Shown one piece after another: positions 1-12,900 of a stretch of DNA of 64,000 bases. This stretch comes from Ianthella basta (taxonomy: Eukaryota > Porifera > Demospongiae > Verongiida > Ianthellidae), in assembly GCA_964019415.1 (NCBI GenBank), contig OZ025870.1, positions 7,558,915 through 7,622,914 on the forward strand, read 5' to 3'. The notes below the pieces were generated by a model. That model had not been told where the DNA came from. It did not search any database and saw only the letters and a list, made by a program, of their open reading frames with translations. The position numbers were made by a program, and so were the translations under genes. Positions within the stretch are counted from its first letter, which is position 1. Each line of letters opens with the position of its first letter.

Positions 1-87
1 TGATAACTAAGCATTAAGCAGGACACTCTTGGGAACATATGTTGTTTCCTTAATGTTTGGAGATGATTAGTGATATATACTTATATT

Positions 88-340
88 GCAACTAGAAAGA
101 AAAAAATCTACACAAACTATTAAAGATGTAGGGCTGGCATAAAAAGTACAGAAACAAGGAAAGGCTACTACACAGTGGAGCATTCATCATTGTCCCTACA
201 TTAATCAGTGTTGCACTCTTGCATGTAGGGATAATGGTGAATGCTCCATTGTGTATTAGCCTTACTTGTTTCTGTACTTTTTATGCCAGCCCTACATCTT
301 TAGTAGTTTTTGTAGAATTTTTATTCTTTCAAGTTTCTGC
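88..340. mobile_element. Palindromic MITE
   Basis: The left arm (88-205) and right arm (226-340) are inverted copies with only scattered mismatches; the core AGATGTAGGGCTGGCATA at 124-141 reappears inverted at 279-296. A single arm of the same family sits at 32107-32225 (copy B) and 62300-62418 (copy C), in intron 3 just after exon 3. Such near-complete inverted repeats without coding capacity are typical of foldback-type MITEs. Confidence 0.65.
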
Positions 341-1523
341 ACCTTTTTGGAGCGTATACTCAGATACCACACATTGCCACACCCACAAGACAGCAATGCA
401 GGTATATAGCCCTCATGTATTTATTCTGGAGCAGAAGTGCAGTGGCAGCTAGAAACTAGGCTCCGCACGAACTCAGAAACATCCATTGGAAGCTACCTCG
501 TAATAATTAATTGGCAGCCCACTGACACAACCACCGCGGATGTCCTTCTAAATGATGCGCTGGCTAACGGGGACCGAAGCTTGTCCTGTATGCACTTGTG
601 AACACTCATCTGACCACGTTGTGGAGCTATTGGCCGATAACTTAATTAAAAGAGGACTAAGCAACCAACCGTGGTATATATGTGATTACGTCATTGTAAA
701 ATGACATTTTGCAACTAGCAACGTCTCACAAAGGCTGGGAAACATCCATTTGAAGGCTGACTGCAGAGCCATCTAATGTACAAATGGCACTTACCTGCCA
801 AAAGCGGTATAGAACTGTGGCTAAATTATTCTCTTACTCCTTATTGTTTGTGAATTACAGCTGACGGAGAAGGATAATAATAATGATAAGAAGAAGACGA
901 AACATGAAAAAAGGCATCAACACTTTCTACTCGACGGCGCCCTGGCGCTTGGAAGTAAGATTAGCTATGAAAACTGTACAGCCTCCTTTCCTCACTGGCA
1001 GTTCCTTTTGTCGGTTCTTGCTTCTGTACAGGGGTAGCGCTACTTTCTGTTTATTTTACAGCATACAAACAACCATAGCTATCCCTACATAGACAGCACT
1101 ACTGTGCTTTCTGATTAATCATGTTCTGGACAACTAGTTGCAGCAACTTTTCCCTGATGATAAGTTGGAGTAAAATGATTCACTTGAAATGTAAGTAGCA
1201 GCACAGGTCTTTGATGGTTAACTGTTAATGCAATAAATTGCCTGAGATTGCAGTTAGCAACTGCATTCTTGTAGACCATTTTCAGGGAAAAAACCTGGTA
1301 CAATGCCTATGTGCGGCTTGCACAGCGACCTCCCGAATAAGGGGATGAAAATTTATTCTGCACCTTGTGTCATCAGGCGACCAGCTACCCACAACTAGAA
1401 GTTGAAGTGAAGGCAGATTCACTACAAGATGTGATGGTAAAGCTGATTCTATAGACTACTTGCATTGATCCATATGAGTAGTCCATTGATTCCCCTGTAA
1501 TGCGTGTCACAATACAGTGCGAG

Positions 1524-2351
1524 CATAGACAAACGAGGGAACGGGACTGGCAACGTGGACCAGAAGTCCGTATAAATTTCCTATCTGCAATACTGTAGTA
1601 GGTTCGTACAGCTTCCGTTTCCAAGGAAGGTGTTAATTGATTTTGTCTTACGAGGAATTTGTCTAAGATTCGCCGTATTTCGCCAGCCTCTTTTGTCGTA
1701 CTTACCGCATACCCGTCGGAAACCATGTGGCACGAAGTATTCTAAGCACTGTGAAGTTAGCACCTCATCAGCACACTTCAGCGTCAAAATCCTGGACTCC
1801 CAAAAGGAGGCAGTGTATACAGGCTAACTTGGGAGCGAAGGATTTCGCTCTGGATGAAGTCTACGGTAAGCTAACTGCCATAGAAGTGGCAAGTTAGCTT
1901 TGTTGAATTGAACAGATGCCAACTTATCTCAATCCTTTGCGTTGACTGACTGGAATTTCGGTCCAGATGGTAGGGGGTAACGACTGCTTATCGCATCCAA
2001 TCATGTAGAAGTTTATTGGTGGTTCAGAGGCAATACATGCTCTCATAGGGTGCAGAGGTTCCTGAAGATGTCCTTCGCTGTGCGAAAAAGATCTCCTAGG
2101 GTGAAAAATGGGTATTTGGACGAACGCCCGAAATCTCTGGATTTTCTCCAAGAACGAGACTGGAAACATTGCATATACCTCTTCCCACTGCGCGAAGTAT
2201 GTTGCTGCCAGTTTCGCTCCCAACGTGCTGAAAACGTTGCTGATGTTGGTGCACATCTCCCAGGTCGCCGCCATTTTCCTCAATTTCGTTGTTAACGAAG
2301 CGCACGTGATCTGTACGAACCTTGCCAGTCCCGTTCCCTCGTTTGTCTATG
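1524..2351. repeat. Insertion flanked by a perfect 30-bp inverted repeat
   Basis: Bases 1524-1553 and 2322-2351 are perfect inverted copies (core ACAAACGAGGGAACGGGACT). The segment is absent from the copy B intron. A further short match (GGTTCGTACAG) lies just inside both ends, at 1601 and, inverted, near 2315. The interior has short minus-strand ORFs of no known family. A DNA transposon remnant is possible but no transposase is recognised. Confidence 0.4.
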
Positions 2352-2673
2352 GTGCGAGTCATCTTGTACTGTTGGTAGAGAAACTGCCTTCGTTAGACTT
2401 GTTTACATGTACCAGTAGCTGTGGGTGGATGGTTGCTAAGTGATGCGAGATATGTATTACCCCAGATTTGGGAGGTCACTGCACAAGCTGCGCATAGGCA
2501 TTGTACCAGATCCTTTTCCCTAGAAAGCGGTCTAACTATGCGAGACAAGTTAGCAACTTAAGTAGTGTACCACAGCAGTGAGAGACTGCACAGTAATTCA
2601 ACAGTGTTCATGTGTGTTTTTGTGCTCTAGTGTAAGTCCATTCTGCTTTGTATGGTTTCTTTGTATCATGTAG

Positions 2674-3924
2674 AGTGCCTGTGCAAGCTGCCTGATCTGC
2701 ACAGTTTGGAAAGAAATGAAGTGAAAAAGATGCTGCATTTCACACTGAAGTCTCTCCTGGATAAAGGCTCTGGCTACCCTAAGGAACTTGTCAGAGAATG
2801 TGTCATGTTTCTACTAATTCCAAAGCCAATGGGAGTAGGGTCATATCCCATGTACCGTGCTTATGGACAGGGCCACATAAGGTTAGATGACTTTACCCTT
2901 AGTGATATGCTTTTGGTGGTTGGCTTCCACCCATGGAGCATACAACAACTTGTGAGCCAAGGGATTCAAATTGATGCAGCATCTGTTGTGACTGGAATCA
3001 AGGAGGTAACAAAGATAAAGAAGTCAGATACGGAAGATCATCGGTCCTTGTTATTGTTCCTGTATGAGAGGTGCACAAGAAAAAAAATGCAACTGTTTCT
3101 TGGCACAGCCATTTCTGTGAAAGAAAGACAACTTATTCAACAATTCTTGACAGATGGTGCACGACTCAGTGAGAACAACATGAAGTCTCTGCTCTCCTGG
3201 GATGCCTCACACTTGGTACCATCACTGGTGCGCTCTATTTTAAAGAGTGACCCACCACTGCATGTTAAGAACAGCAAGGGTGAGAGTATTGTTGGCATTG
3301 TGGCTAGGTATGACATGACTGACTGTGTTGAGGCACTAATGATGAAAGGAGTGAAAGTTTCTGATTTGGCTAGGATATGGAACAGACAGTCTGTTGCATC
3401 TGTTTTAAGGACACTTGTTAACCAAAGAGCTCTTACCCTTGGGGATCTGTCAGATGTATCAGATGATGTTGTCTCGCATGACATGTTGTCAGCACTGCTG
3501 CAGAATGGCATGAATCCCACTTTGAAGAATGCCAAAGGAGAGAGTGTGCTAGACATTGTACTACGTTTGCAAGCATATGATCTGCTGGAATATTTAGTAT
3601 CCCATTATCAGGATCTATCTTGTTGCTCCTTAGCTTCGGTTTTCGAACACCAACCAACCTTGAGAACAACTGTTGCAACTGAAATGATAAACAAGGGTGC
3701 CAGTGTTTGCTCATGCAAGGACAAGCTTAGCCCTGTGACAGTGTTGAATAGGCATCTAACCCAAGCAATCAGGAGAAAAGCTATGCAACAAGAGGTGCGC
3801 ACTATAATGGACAACCTAGTTCTTGTTCTGGAGAGGGGAGCTTCAGTACAGGATCTTGTTGAACTGGGTTCATCTCAGTTGACAACCCCTATCCACGTGG
3901 CTACAATAATTGCCATGCAAACAA
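2674..3924 (+). CDS. Copy A exon 6: ankyrin-type repeat region
   Basis: The acceptor is at 2672-2673 and the donor GTAAGT starts at 3925. The exon enters with two bases of a split codon and leaves with one, matching exon 6 of copy B (40012-41235). It encodes ankyrin-like helical pairs such as NSKGESIVGIVARYD and NAKGESVLDIVLRLQAYDLL. Near its start it keeps a block of about 83 residues (LERNEVKKMLHF to GFHPWSIQ) that copy B lacks. Further on it lacks about 72 residues that copy B keeps. The open frame runs 22 bases upstream of the acceptor and 80 bases past the donor, but that sequence is intronic by comparison with copy B. Confidence 0.85.
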
Positions 3925-6900
3925 GTAAGTGGGCATCTGGGTACTTAAATACAAAATGCAGCATCCATAACTTTAGTAATGTTAAATTGATATGCAATAC
4001 CTAGTGGTTACAGGAGAGATCCACATTCTATTGCTTGGGATAATTATACTGCATTCCATTATTAAGTGTAGTAATGAATTAAATTGCAACATTATCCTTG
4101 TTTATACACTTTATTAGGTATTAGCTGGTAAGCCTGCCTTTGGCCTCTGAAATTTCATTCAAATGTTTCCATGCAATGCTGATTACTGCACTATCCTTTA
4201 TTGTTTCTGGAAATTTTTGTGTCTCTGCCTTGTGTTCTTTTATAGAGGTACACATGACCCACCATTGAGTAGCTTCTTAGATGTACACAGATTGACAGTT
4301 TCATTTAATGTGCTTACCCTCAGAATGAGCAAAATGAATGTTGGCAGAATATAAACTTGGTTGTAGTGGGTGGTCAGAAGTTATGACATTATAATCAAAC
4401 ACACCTCCCTGAAGTACAGCCAGTCTCACTCAGTCCCAGTGTGCTTAACTGCTGATACTCTACATCCTCACTACAATTTGCTAGCATGTAACAGTCTTCC
4501 ACTGTTGGTGGTTCCTGTACATTTCCATTAAGCACTACTTCCTGATCATCTGCTGTTGCACTCTCTTTGTGTGTATTTATCTCCATTGTTACTACCTTGC
4601 AGTGAAAACTATATACCTAAAACTGGGTGTATTTGTTGTACATTTCTATACAGATAAATGCTCCTTTTTAGGTGTAGGCACTCAGATAATTCAGAGCCAT
4701 ATGTCTGCATATGCGAGCAATAACTGTATGCTCTTTCACTATCCCTGTTTATCCATCATGCTAGCAGCTTGTCTTCTTACAGTACTACATGGCGTCAGAA
4801 GGTCCTCTCCTTCTTAATGTTTATTTCAACATCCCCACATGCACTCTCTGTCATAGTCATATGCTAGGCTATATAGTGGTTTCTGGTGTGACAGCATCAC
4901 CATGTACTCCCAGAGTGACAGCAGTGACAATAGAAGATTTACCAATTGGTAGTACATGGTTGAACACTGCAGCATCTGAGCCAGAAATGATGCCAGACAC
5001 AACCTGCAAAACTCAGGCTTCACACCTGTGTACGTACATGGACACTGCACAGCTTCAGTTGGCTCAGCCTACTTCACGACTATAATTATTGTGCTTACTG
5101 GTGTTAATGAGCTCTCTTGCAATAATTGGAGCATAACTATAGTCACACCATGCACAAGTCAAGGCTCAGGGCAGTATCTGTCCCCTCCCAAGGCTGTTGT
5201 GGCAATGAGTCAAGTGACACCCGACTACACCATCCTTATACCCATCTTTAAGTCTAGAAAACGTTTAGCCCCTACTGTTTGTACTTTTTGGCAAGCACTT
5301 GCCAGTAGGTTCACATTCACTGAACCAGGAGCTGTCAAAATTGCTCATCTGGACCATTGGTCATGTTCCGTTTTGACAGACAATGGTTTTGTCCATATTT
5401 GGAAATTCAGTCACTTCCATGAAACTGTATATTAATTTGAGATGCAATCTTTATGTATAGAGTCTGGTGAGCTTGTTAAGCTCACACTGCTACCAGCTAC
5501 GTATATAGAGGCCTAGGGATCGAGACTGTGTTTGTTGTTTAGCCTTGTTAGGGCCCTAGTGTCAGCTGATTCCACTTGATTTGTGCTGTCACAAGAATGA
5601 CTAATGTCCATGCCCCGTATACTACCAGGAGAGCAAATTGGATATGCACAGCATATGTTTTAATGTGTGGACACACTCTGAGTGTTTTGCATTCCTGAGA
5701 ATGGCTATTGAGGGCATTGTCCACTGATTGCTAGTATCTGATTATTTAGAACACTCCCTTAATAAGAGCACTCTTCAAGGGGTATGCTCATGGCAGAACA
5801 CACATTCAGTGCCCTGCAAGTTCTATTTCAACTGAGTTCTGCCTTCCACCTTAACTGGGAGCTGGCCATTTGCCACGAGGCTGACAAAGGAAGAGGCAGG
5901 GGTGTGTATGGTATAGATAGCAATAGCAGGGACTGCTACATGCAGGCCAAATGCTGTTTTTCACACTGAAGCTCCTTATTTGTGCTAGTTGATGATGGAA
6001 ACCCACCACTAGCACAAGTTACAGAGGAGCAGGATCAGCATGCCACCAACAAAACATGCTCTACATTATGTTTGTCATGTAGACGCCTGCACACAAGAAA
6101 TTTTAGTATGATCATTGCAGTGGCTGGATGCTGCATGTCACTTTGGTAGACAATGTGTGTGTACTAGTAGGACCAATGGAATGTGTGAGTAGTGGTGTAG
6201 ATACCAGAGCACCCATTCAATGCATACATCTGGCTCACATGATCACTGAGACATCTTGCACAATACATTAGAGCTTGCAGCGCTCACTTGGTAAAATCCC
6301 TGAGATGACTATCATCATCTTTGCTATGTGCTGTATTTTATGTAGAATTATTTAGTGGTGGATAGGGAAATGATTCCATGACAATGTTAACATCAATAAT
6401 GTATCTCACCTTGCTCCTGCAGGATTCTGTCAACTGTTGGAGGTGGTCATCAGCAAGTGTGGTACTCTGTCAGGAAATCAGTATGTGAACTCCCAAGGCC
6501 AAACACCCCTTCATGAGGTTGCTCTCAGTAAGGGTAAACCACCTCATTGTCTTTTTGACCTACTACTCAAGGTGGGAGTTGACCCTAATGTAAGAGACAA
6601 GAGACAAAAAACTGCTATAGAGTACTGCACTGTAACAGGCAGAGACTCGACTTACAGCAAACTGACTGATTATCAAAAGGCTTTTGATGAAGATAAGCCA
6701 GATCAGGTTCCTCTTTCTCCAACTACTGAACAGGTAAAGCCAGAGGTGTCAAACAAAGCTGACACGAAGCCTGATCCTCATTTGCATAAGCAGGAGGAGA
6801 ATGAACCAGATGTGAAGCAGCCTGCTGTAAGCAAGCACACTTTGCCGGCATTGGTTGACTTGTCTATTAAGATGGTCAATATGTATGGCCTCAAAGAGCC

Positions 6901-9900
6901 ACAAAATCTTGCAAATGAGGAGCTAAGTAGCACACCTCAGACACTGGACGAGGAAGATTCACAACTGAATGATGATAGTTTGTCATCATCTGAAGAAGAA
7001 GAATCTGTTGGCTATGGGCTGCTGGCTCAAACAGAACATGTAGCCAAGAAGCAATCAGATGTGCAGAATGATTCACAGAATGATTTTGATGGGCTAGCAT
7101 GGGAGGTAGACTGCACAGAAAAGTTCAGGAAACACCTGGGTGGCCTGCCAGAATATCTTCGAAGAAAAGCAATTTCTGTTATTCAACGTCTTGCTTCTGG
7201 AGAGTGGCATCCTCGCTTTCGAAAGTGTGTCACTGGGGAGCAATCTTTGAATGTATATGAGCTAAGACTGACCAAAGGAATGCGCATTATTTGGCAAAAA
7301 GCCATAGACTACTCATCCAGGTGTTCAGAGGGCCCAAACAAAGTTGTATACTCTGAGATTATTCGCCTATGGGATGTAGTCAAACACAAGGACATACAGC
7401 AATCTGTGGATTATGTAACAGATTCACTTCAAAAAGGAAGATATTCAAATGTGAAGTTAAATTTGCAGCAGCTTACGTCTCAATCAGATGAGGTTGTATC
7501 TACAAGAGATCGTTTCCCTAGGCTATTTGTATGTGGTGAACTGAAGCAGGACCACAAGGATGCAGTCTTTTCTCCATCAGCCCTTCCCGGTGAACGGGAC
7601 TACAATGTCATTACCTTTTATGCTTTCTCTTCTGCACTTGTTCAGAGTATTCTATCTAGTGGAAATCACAGGCAGGACTTTCCTTTCAAGGGCTGGCCAG
7701 AGGAACATGATATTATCAACTTGCCTGAAGGACAGACTATTCTCCTACTTGGTAGAAGTGGAACTGGAAAAACAACCTGCTGTGTGTATCGCCTTCTGAA
7801 CCAATGTAGCATGTATTGGAAAAAGGCAGCAGGACCTTACTTTAGGCGAGTACCCTTACTGTTTATGAAGCAGACTCCTCTTGTACCTGAGGATGATGAT
7901 GGCTCACACAGCACCCATCCAGTACAAGAGAGGCAAACTGATGTACCCTCTCTAGTACCTGGTTCTATGTCGGCATTATCCAATGAAGAAAGGAGAGATA
8001 ATGTGGAGCAAGAAGACTTATACCAGAGTTGCCGGGAGGAAATGGAGAATACTTCAAGTGGAGTTGCTGCTGCTGTTACCCAGGAAATAACATCTACAGG
8101 GATGGATGTCCTACAAGAAGTTCAAGAGGGATCAATGCCTACAGAAATAGAAGCAACACAAGAAGGTAATGTATGTCTGGACCACCTTCGGCAAGTGTTC
8201 ATCACTAAGAACCCTGTCCTTGTTTCTCAAGTAAAGAAGAAATTTTATGATATGGCAGCAAGTGCTCATCACATGAAGCATCATCTACAGTATGAAACTA
8301 CAGCACTACCACCCACATTCCAGAATATTGCTGATCACAATTTTCCTATATTTCTGACATCATTTCAGTGGTTGAATCTGTTAGATGCTAGCTTAGGTGA
8401 TGGAGAGCCCTTTTTTCCTCGTAGTGAAGGTGGCGTTTTGCTAGTTGAGTTGAAAGATTCTACAGGAGAGTTTAGTAGTAGTCATGATGACATTGAGTTG
8501 TTAGATGAATTGGAGTCTGACTTTGAAGAGGATGAAGAGGTGAATGCAGTTCAGGCTGATAGAAGGGTGACACAGAGGTCAGGGGCTGATGTCTGGCGCA
8601 TTGTGGACAGTGCATACTTCTGTGATGTGATTTGGCAGCAAATCACAAAGCGTTTTTCTGAATTGCGGCGTAAATATGACCCTGTCTTAATATGGATGGA
8701 GATTCGGTCTTTCCTGAAAGGGTCATATGAAGCTCTAATGACAGGAAATGGACACCTGGATCTTGCTGAGTATGAGAAGATTGGTGCTAAAAGAGCCAGC
8801 AATTTCAGTATAGAGAGAAAGGAAGTGTACAAGCTCTTTACAGAGTATGAGAAGTATCTCTCACAGAATCGGCTCATTGACCAATGTGATTGGGTGTTTG
8901 ATCTCTTCAGGCGTCTTACAAAGCAGAGTGAAGTTTCGTTTGTAATTCATGAGGTATACATTGACGAGGTACAGGATTTCACTGAAGCAGAATTATATCT
9001 CATTATCCATTGTTGCAGGTTCCCAAATCGCCTTTTTGTTTCAGGAGACACAGCACAAAGTATAATGCGAGGAGTGTCATTTCGCTTTCAAGATCTCCAT
9101 TCACTGTTTTATCATTTCAGTGAATCCTACCTTGCAAGAGGAGCGAAGAAAACACTGCAGTTTGTACCAAAATTGCACAAACTCACTCAGAATTTTCGTT
9201 CACACTCTGGGATTCTAAACCTTGCTGCCCTGTGTATAAGGTTAATCCAGCATTTCTTCCCACATTCTATTGACATTTTGCCTGAAGACTGTGGGTTATT
9301 TCCAGGCCCTCTACCAGTTGTACTACATGCTGCTTCAACTAGTGACTTAGCTATCATCCTGAAGGGCAACAGGAGGGAAGCCTCCACTATTGAATTTGGA
9401 GCCCACCAAGCAATTCTGGTACAGTCGGATGAGGCCAAGAATACATTACCTAATGAACTAGCTGGTGCTATTGTGCTAACCATCTTTGAGGCCAAAGGAT
9501 TAGAATTTGATGATGTCCTGCTGTACAACTTCTTTGCTGATTCAAAGGTATGGATAGAGATATCCTATTATAATGGAGCTAGAATATGTTTGGGTTGCCG
9601 AAGGCGCCCCTATATTATTTTCACTTTTATGTCTTCGTATGGCTTCATGTTCGTATATATGTATGTATATATATATAAAGACCACCAGTGCAAGTTACAG
9701 TGGCCCTGGGCCAGTATGCGCACCATTTGCACCACGATGTGCCAGACAGTAAATGCGCTCAATGGCTGAAGAAAAAGACCACCAGCACAAGTTACAGCCG
9801 GTCAGAACCTGCACCGCCGCCATTGGAGTTCATGCTGCAGCAAGCAAATGTAAGCTTGCCTAAGGGCAAGCCATTGAATTGAGGGTGCATGGAAAGAAGT

Positions 9901-12900
9901 TCAATGGCATGTCCTTAGGCAAGTTACATTTGCTTGCTGCAGTGTGCACTCCAATGGCGGCGGTGCAGGTTCTGACCAGCTGTAACTTGCGCTGGTAGTC
10001 TTTTTCTTTAGCCATTGAGCGCATTTACTTTCTGGCACATGTGGTGGTGCGAATGGTGCTGGTGCTACTGTAACTTGCACTGGTGGTCTTTTTCTATGAC
10101 CAACTAGCGCAGATACTCTACTGACACATGTGGTGGTGGCTACTGTAACTTGCACTGGTGGTGGTCTTTTTCTATGACCAACTGGCGCAGCTACTCTACT
10201 GGCACATGTGGTGGTGGCTACTGTAACTTGCACTGGTGGTCTTTTTTTCTATGACCAACTAGCACAGATACTCTACTGGCACAGGTGGTGGTGGCTGCAA
10301 TATTGTAACTTGCACTGTGTGGTGGTGGTGGTGGTGTTTTTACTAGAGCAATGGCGCATATACTGAATGCATGCATTGTACTGGCACCATGTGGTGGTGG
10401 TGGTGGTGGTGGTCATTTTCATCTAGGAATGCATGTGGTGGCCGTAATATTGTAACTTGCACTGTGTGGTGGTGGTGGTAGTAGTATGTGGTAGCAGCGC
10501 CTGATGTGGTGGTCTGTTTTCTTGCAGCTCTAGCACATAATATTATACTGGTGTGCTCATTGCAACTTCCCCTGTGGTGGTGGTGATGGCGGTTGTATTT
10601 ATCTATGTGGTGGTGTAGTAGCTGGATATTGTGGCTGGATAGTTGTGAGCAAGTGTACATGTTGGTGCTGCTCTGCTCCAGCATAGCGGCAAATGCCTAC
10701 AAATTGGTGTCAAAATGTGATTGTACAAAACATCGCCTCCACTTTGTGACTAATTAAGCAATACTGCTAATGACATGAGGAAATTGGTCATCTAACTACA
10801 TCCACTTAGTATCATGACTTAGCAGGGCTGGGTCGGTAAGATATGCAATGAACCTCATTTTTCTCGGCCATTTTGCAACTAATTAAGAAATCCTGCTAAT
10901 GACGTGAACAGTTGGATTATCTGGCTAGGTCCATCAAGTCTCATGACTGAGCGGGCCGGGCTGGTTGAATACATCATACACCTCACATATATTGGCCATT
11001 TTGAGACTAATTAAGAAATCCCGCTAATAACATAGGAAGGTGGACCACTTGGATGTGTGCACCAAGTTTCACGTCTCAACGAGCCCAGTTGCATTAATAT
11101 ACAAGATGCCACTATGCATCAATATAAATGCGCCATACATTAAGTGTTATGCTATGCACATTTATATTAGGATTTTGCAGGCTGCTTGTAGAACGAAGGC
11201 CTAATCAAAAATTCTGCCTCATTTAAAAGTCTTAAAATCTCCCATACTTCAAAGGCACACCTATCACATGTTCGTGAGGGGTGCCTAACCCCCCGGGAAT
11301 TATATTATATTATATTATATTATATTACCACCACCACCACCACCACCACCACCACACAGTGCAAGTAACAATGGGACCACCACATGTGGCAGTAGAGTAA
11401 ATGTGGTAGTTGGAGATAGAAAAAGACCACCAGTGCAAGTAACAGAGTGCAGAACCACGTGTGCCAGTAGAGTGTATGCACTAGTTGGTGGCAGAAAAGA
11501 CCACCAGCACAAGTAACAAAGGGTCAGGACCACATGTGCCCTCAGAGTAAACAAATGGGAATCGGAATTGGGATCAGTAATGTAATTAACATGCATTAGG
11601 GGAATCCCTTTAGCGAGCAGCCCACAGTACACACAGACTTATACACAAGCAATTTGGTCAGTCAGAGTGAATCAGTTTAAATTTGTGTTCAGTGGGCAAT
11701 GTTTGTTGTTAGGGGGTGCAGTCACTGAAAATCCTGCCGCCATGGCCTGGGTGCGATCCATTGACATCCCATAATCTCTGGCTCTTGAACCTTGAACCTT
11801 GTACCTTGCACTCTAGCCCACCAGCACCCCAAACCCCAGCACATTACTTGGTGGTGGAAAAGACTACCAGCGCAAGTTACAGAGGGTCAGGACAAGCACG
11901 AGCACCATTGGAGTGCCCGATGCAGGAAGCAATTGTTACTTGCACAAGGGCAGCCCATTTAATGGCTATAATAGAAGGAGTACCAAATTCTGCTGCCCTT
12001 GTGCAAGTAACAATTGCTTCCTGCATCGGGTACTGTGGGCTGCTCGCTAAAGGGATTCCCCTAATGCATGTTAATTACATTACTGATCCCAATTCCGATT
12101 CCCATTTGTTTACTCTGAGGGCACATGTGGTCCTGACCCTTTGTTACTTGTGCTGGTGGTCTTTTCTGCCACCAACTAGTGCATACACTCTACTGGCACA
12201 CGTGGTTCTGCACTCTGTTACTTGCACTGGTGGTCTTTTTCTATCTCCAACTACCACATTTACTCTACTGCCATCAAGGGAAATGTTGGCAATGTCTGCC
12301 AGCAGAGATCTCTGTAGGTCATCGAACTTCTGAAGCTGCGAGGATAGAAAACAAGGGGCAGTTCGCAAAGTGTAGAGCATCTTGGGTAGGGCAAAAGCAT
12401 TTCTGAGAAGGCAGAATCCATCATGTGCATGGAGCAACCGGAGCCTGTCCCCCATCAAAGCCAAAGCTGAGGTTTTGGCTCCAATGGCGTCCTCGATCCC
12501 TTCAATTGAGTTACCAACCGGTGAACCCAGGAGGGTGGCATGGTCTTGGCTCACCACACAAAATTGAGGAAAGGCAGCAAGCATCAACTGTCTTGTGGCA
12601 GGGTCGTCACAGATTATCTCCGACTTTCTGTGGTTCAGCTGGAGACCCATGTCACCAGCGACTCGTTCCACCATGCGCACATCTCTCAGGACTTCCTCCA
12701 GACTGCCTCCCAGGGTCCCATTGTCTAAGTAAAACACTCCAAATTCTCCTCTCAACTGCATTAACATGTCATGAATGGTGAGGCAGAACAGTAGGGGGCC
12801 CAAGGGGTCTCCCTGTTGTACGCCTTCAGATGACTGAAGGACAGATTCCCCAAAGAAAAGGGAAGATGGGCTGCTATATGCCGAGTGAATGAGTGGATAT

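Larger units (their letters stand above)
1..2673 (+). other. Intron between copy A exons 5 and 6
   Basis: Homologous in part to the 402-bp intron 39610-40011 of copy B: bases 1-70, about 1120-1270 and about 2535-2640 align with it. The rest is extra DNA: a palindromic MITE at 88-340, an unrecognised stretch at 340-1115, and an insertion of about 1.25 kb at 1270-2530 that carries a 30-bp inverted repeat. The predicted peptides in the insertion (for example MTLKCADEVLTSQCLEYF, minus strand) match no family I recognise. Confidence 0.6.

Noticed and set aside
2652..2673. In-frame ATG upstream of copy A exon 6 as a gene start
   Set aside because: Copy B has an intron there with an acceptor at the same place, and the upstream TPR exons are expected outside the window.
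4395..5435. Possible gene within copy A intron 6
   Set aside because: Several short ORFs on both strands but no family match, no consistent splice structure and no counterpart in copy B.
9901..10233. Minus-strand ORF of 110 codons with repeated RKRPPVQVTV peptide
   Set aside because: It is a translation of the 76-bp minisatellite; the reading frame reflects repeat length near a multiple of three, with unit lengths that vary.
11716..12333. Plus-strand ORF of 205 codons
   Set aside because: It overlaps the perfect inverted repeat and the RT ORF on the other strand; its C-terminal half is the same peptide as an ORF in the opposite arm, as expected from the repeat.
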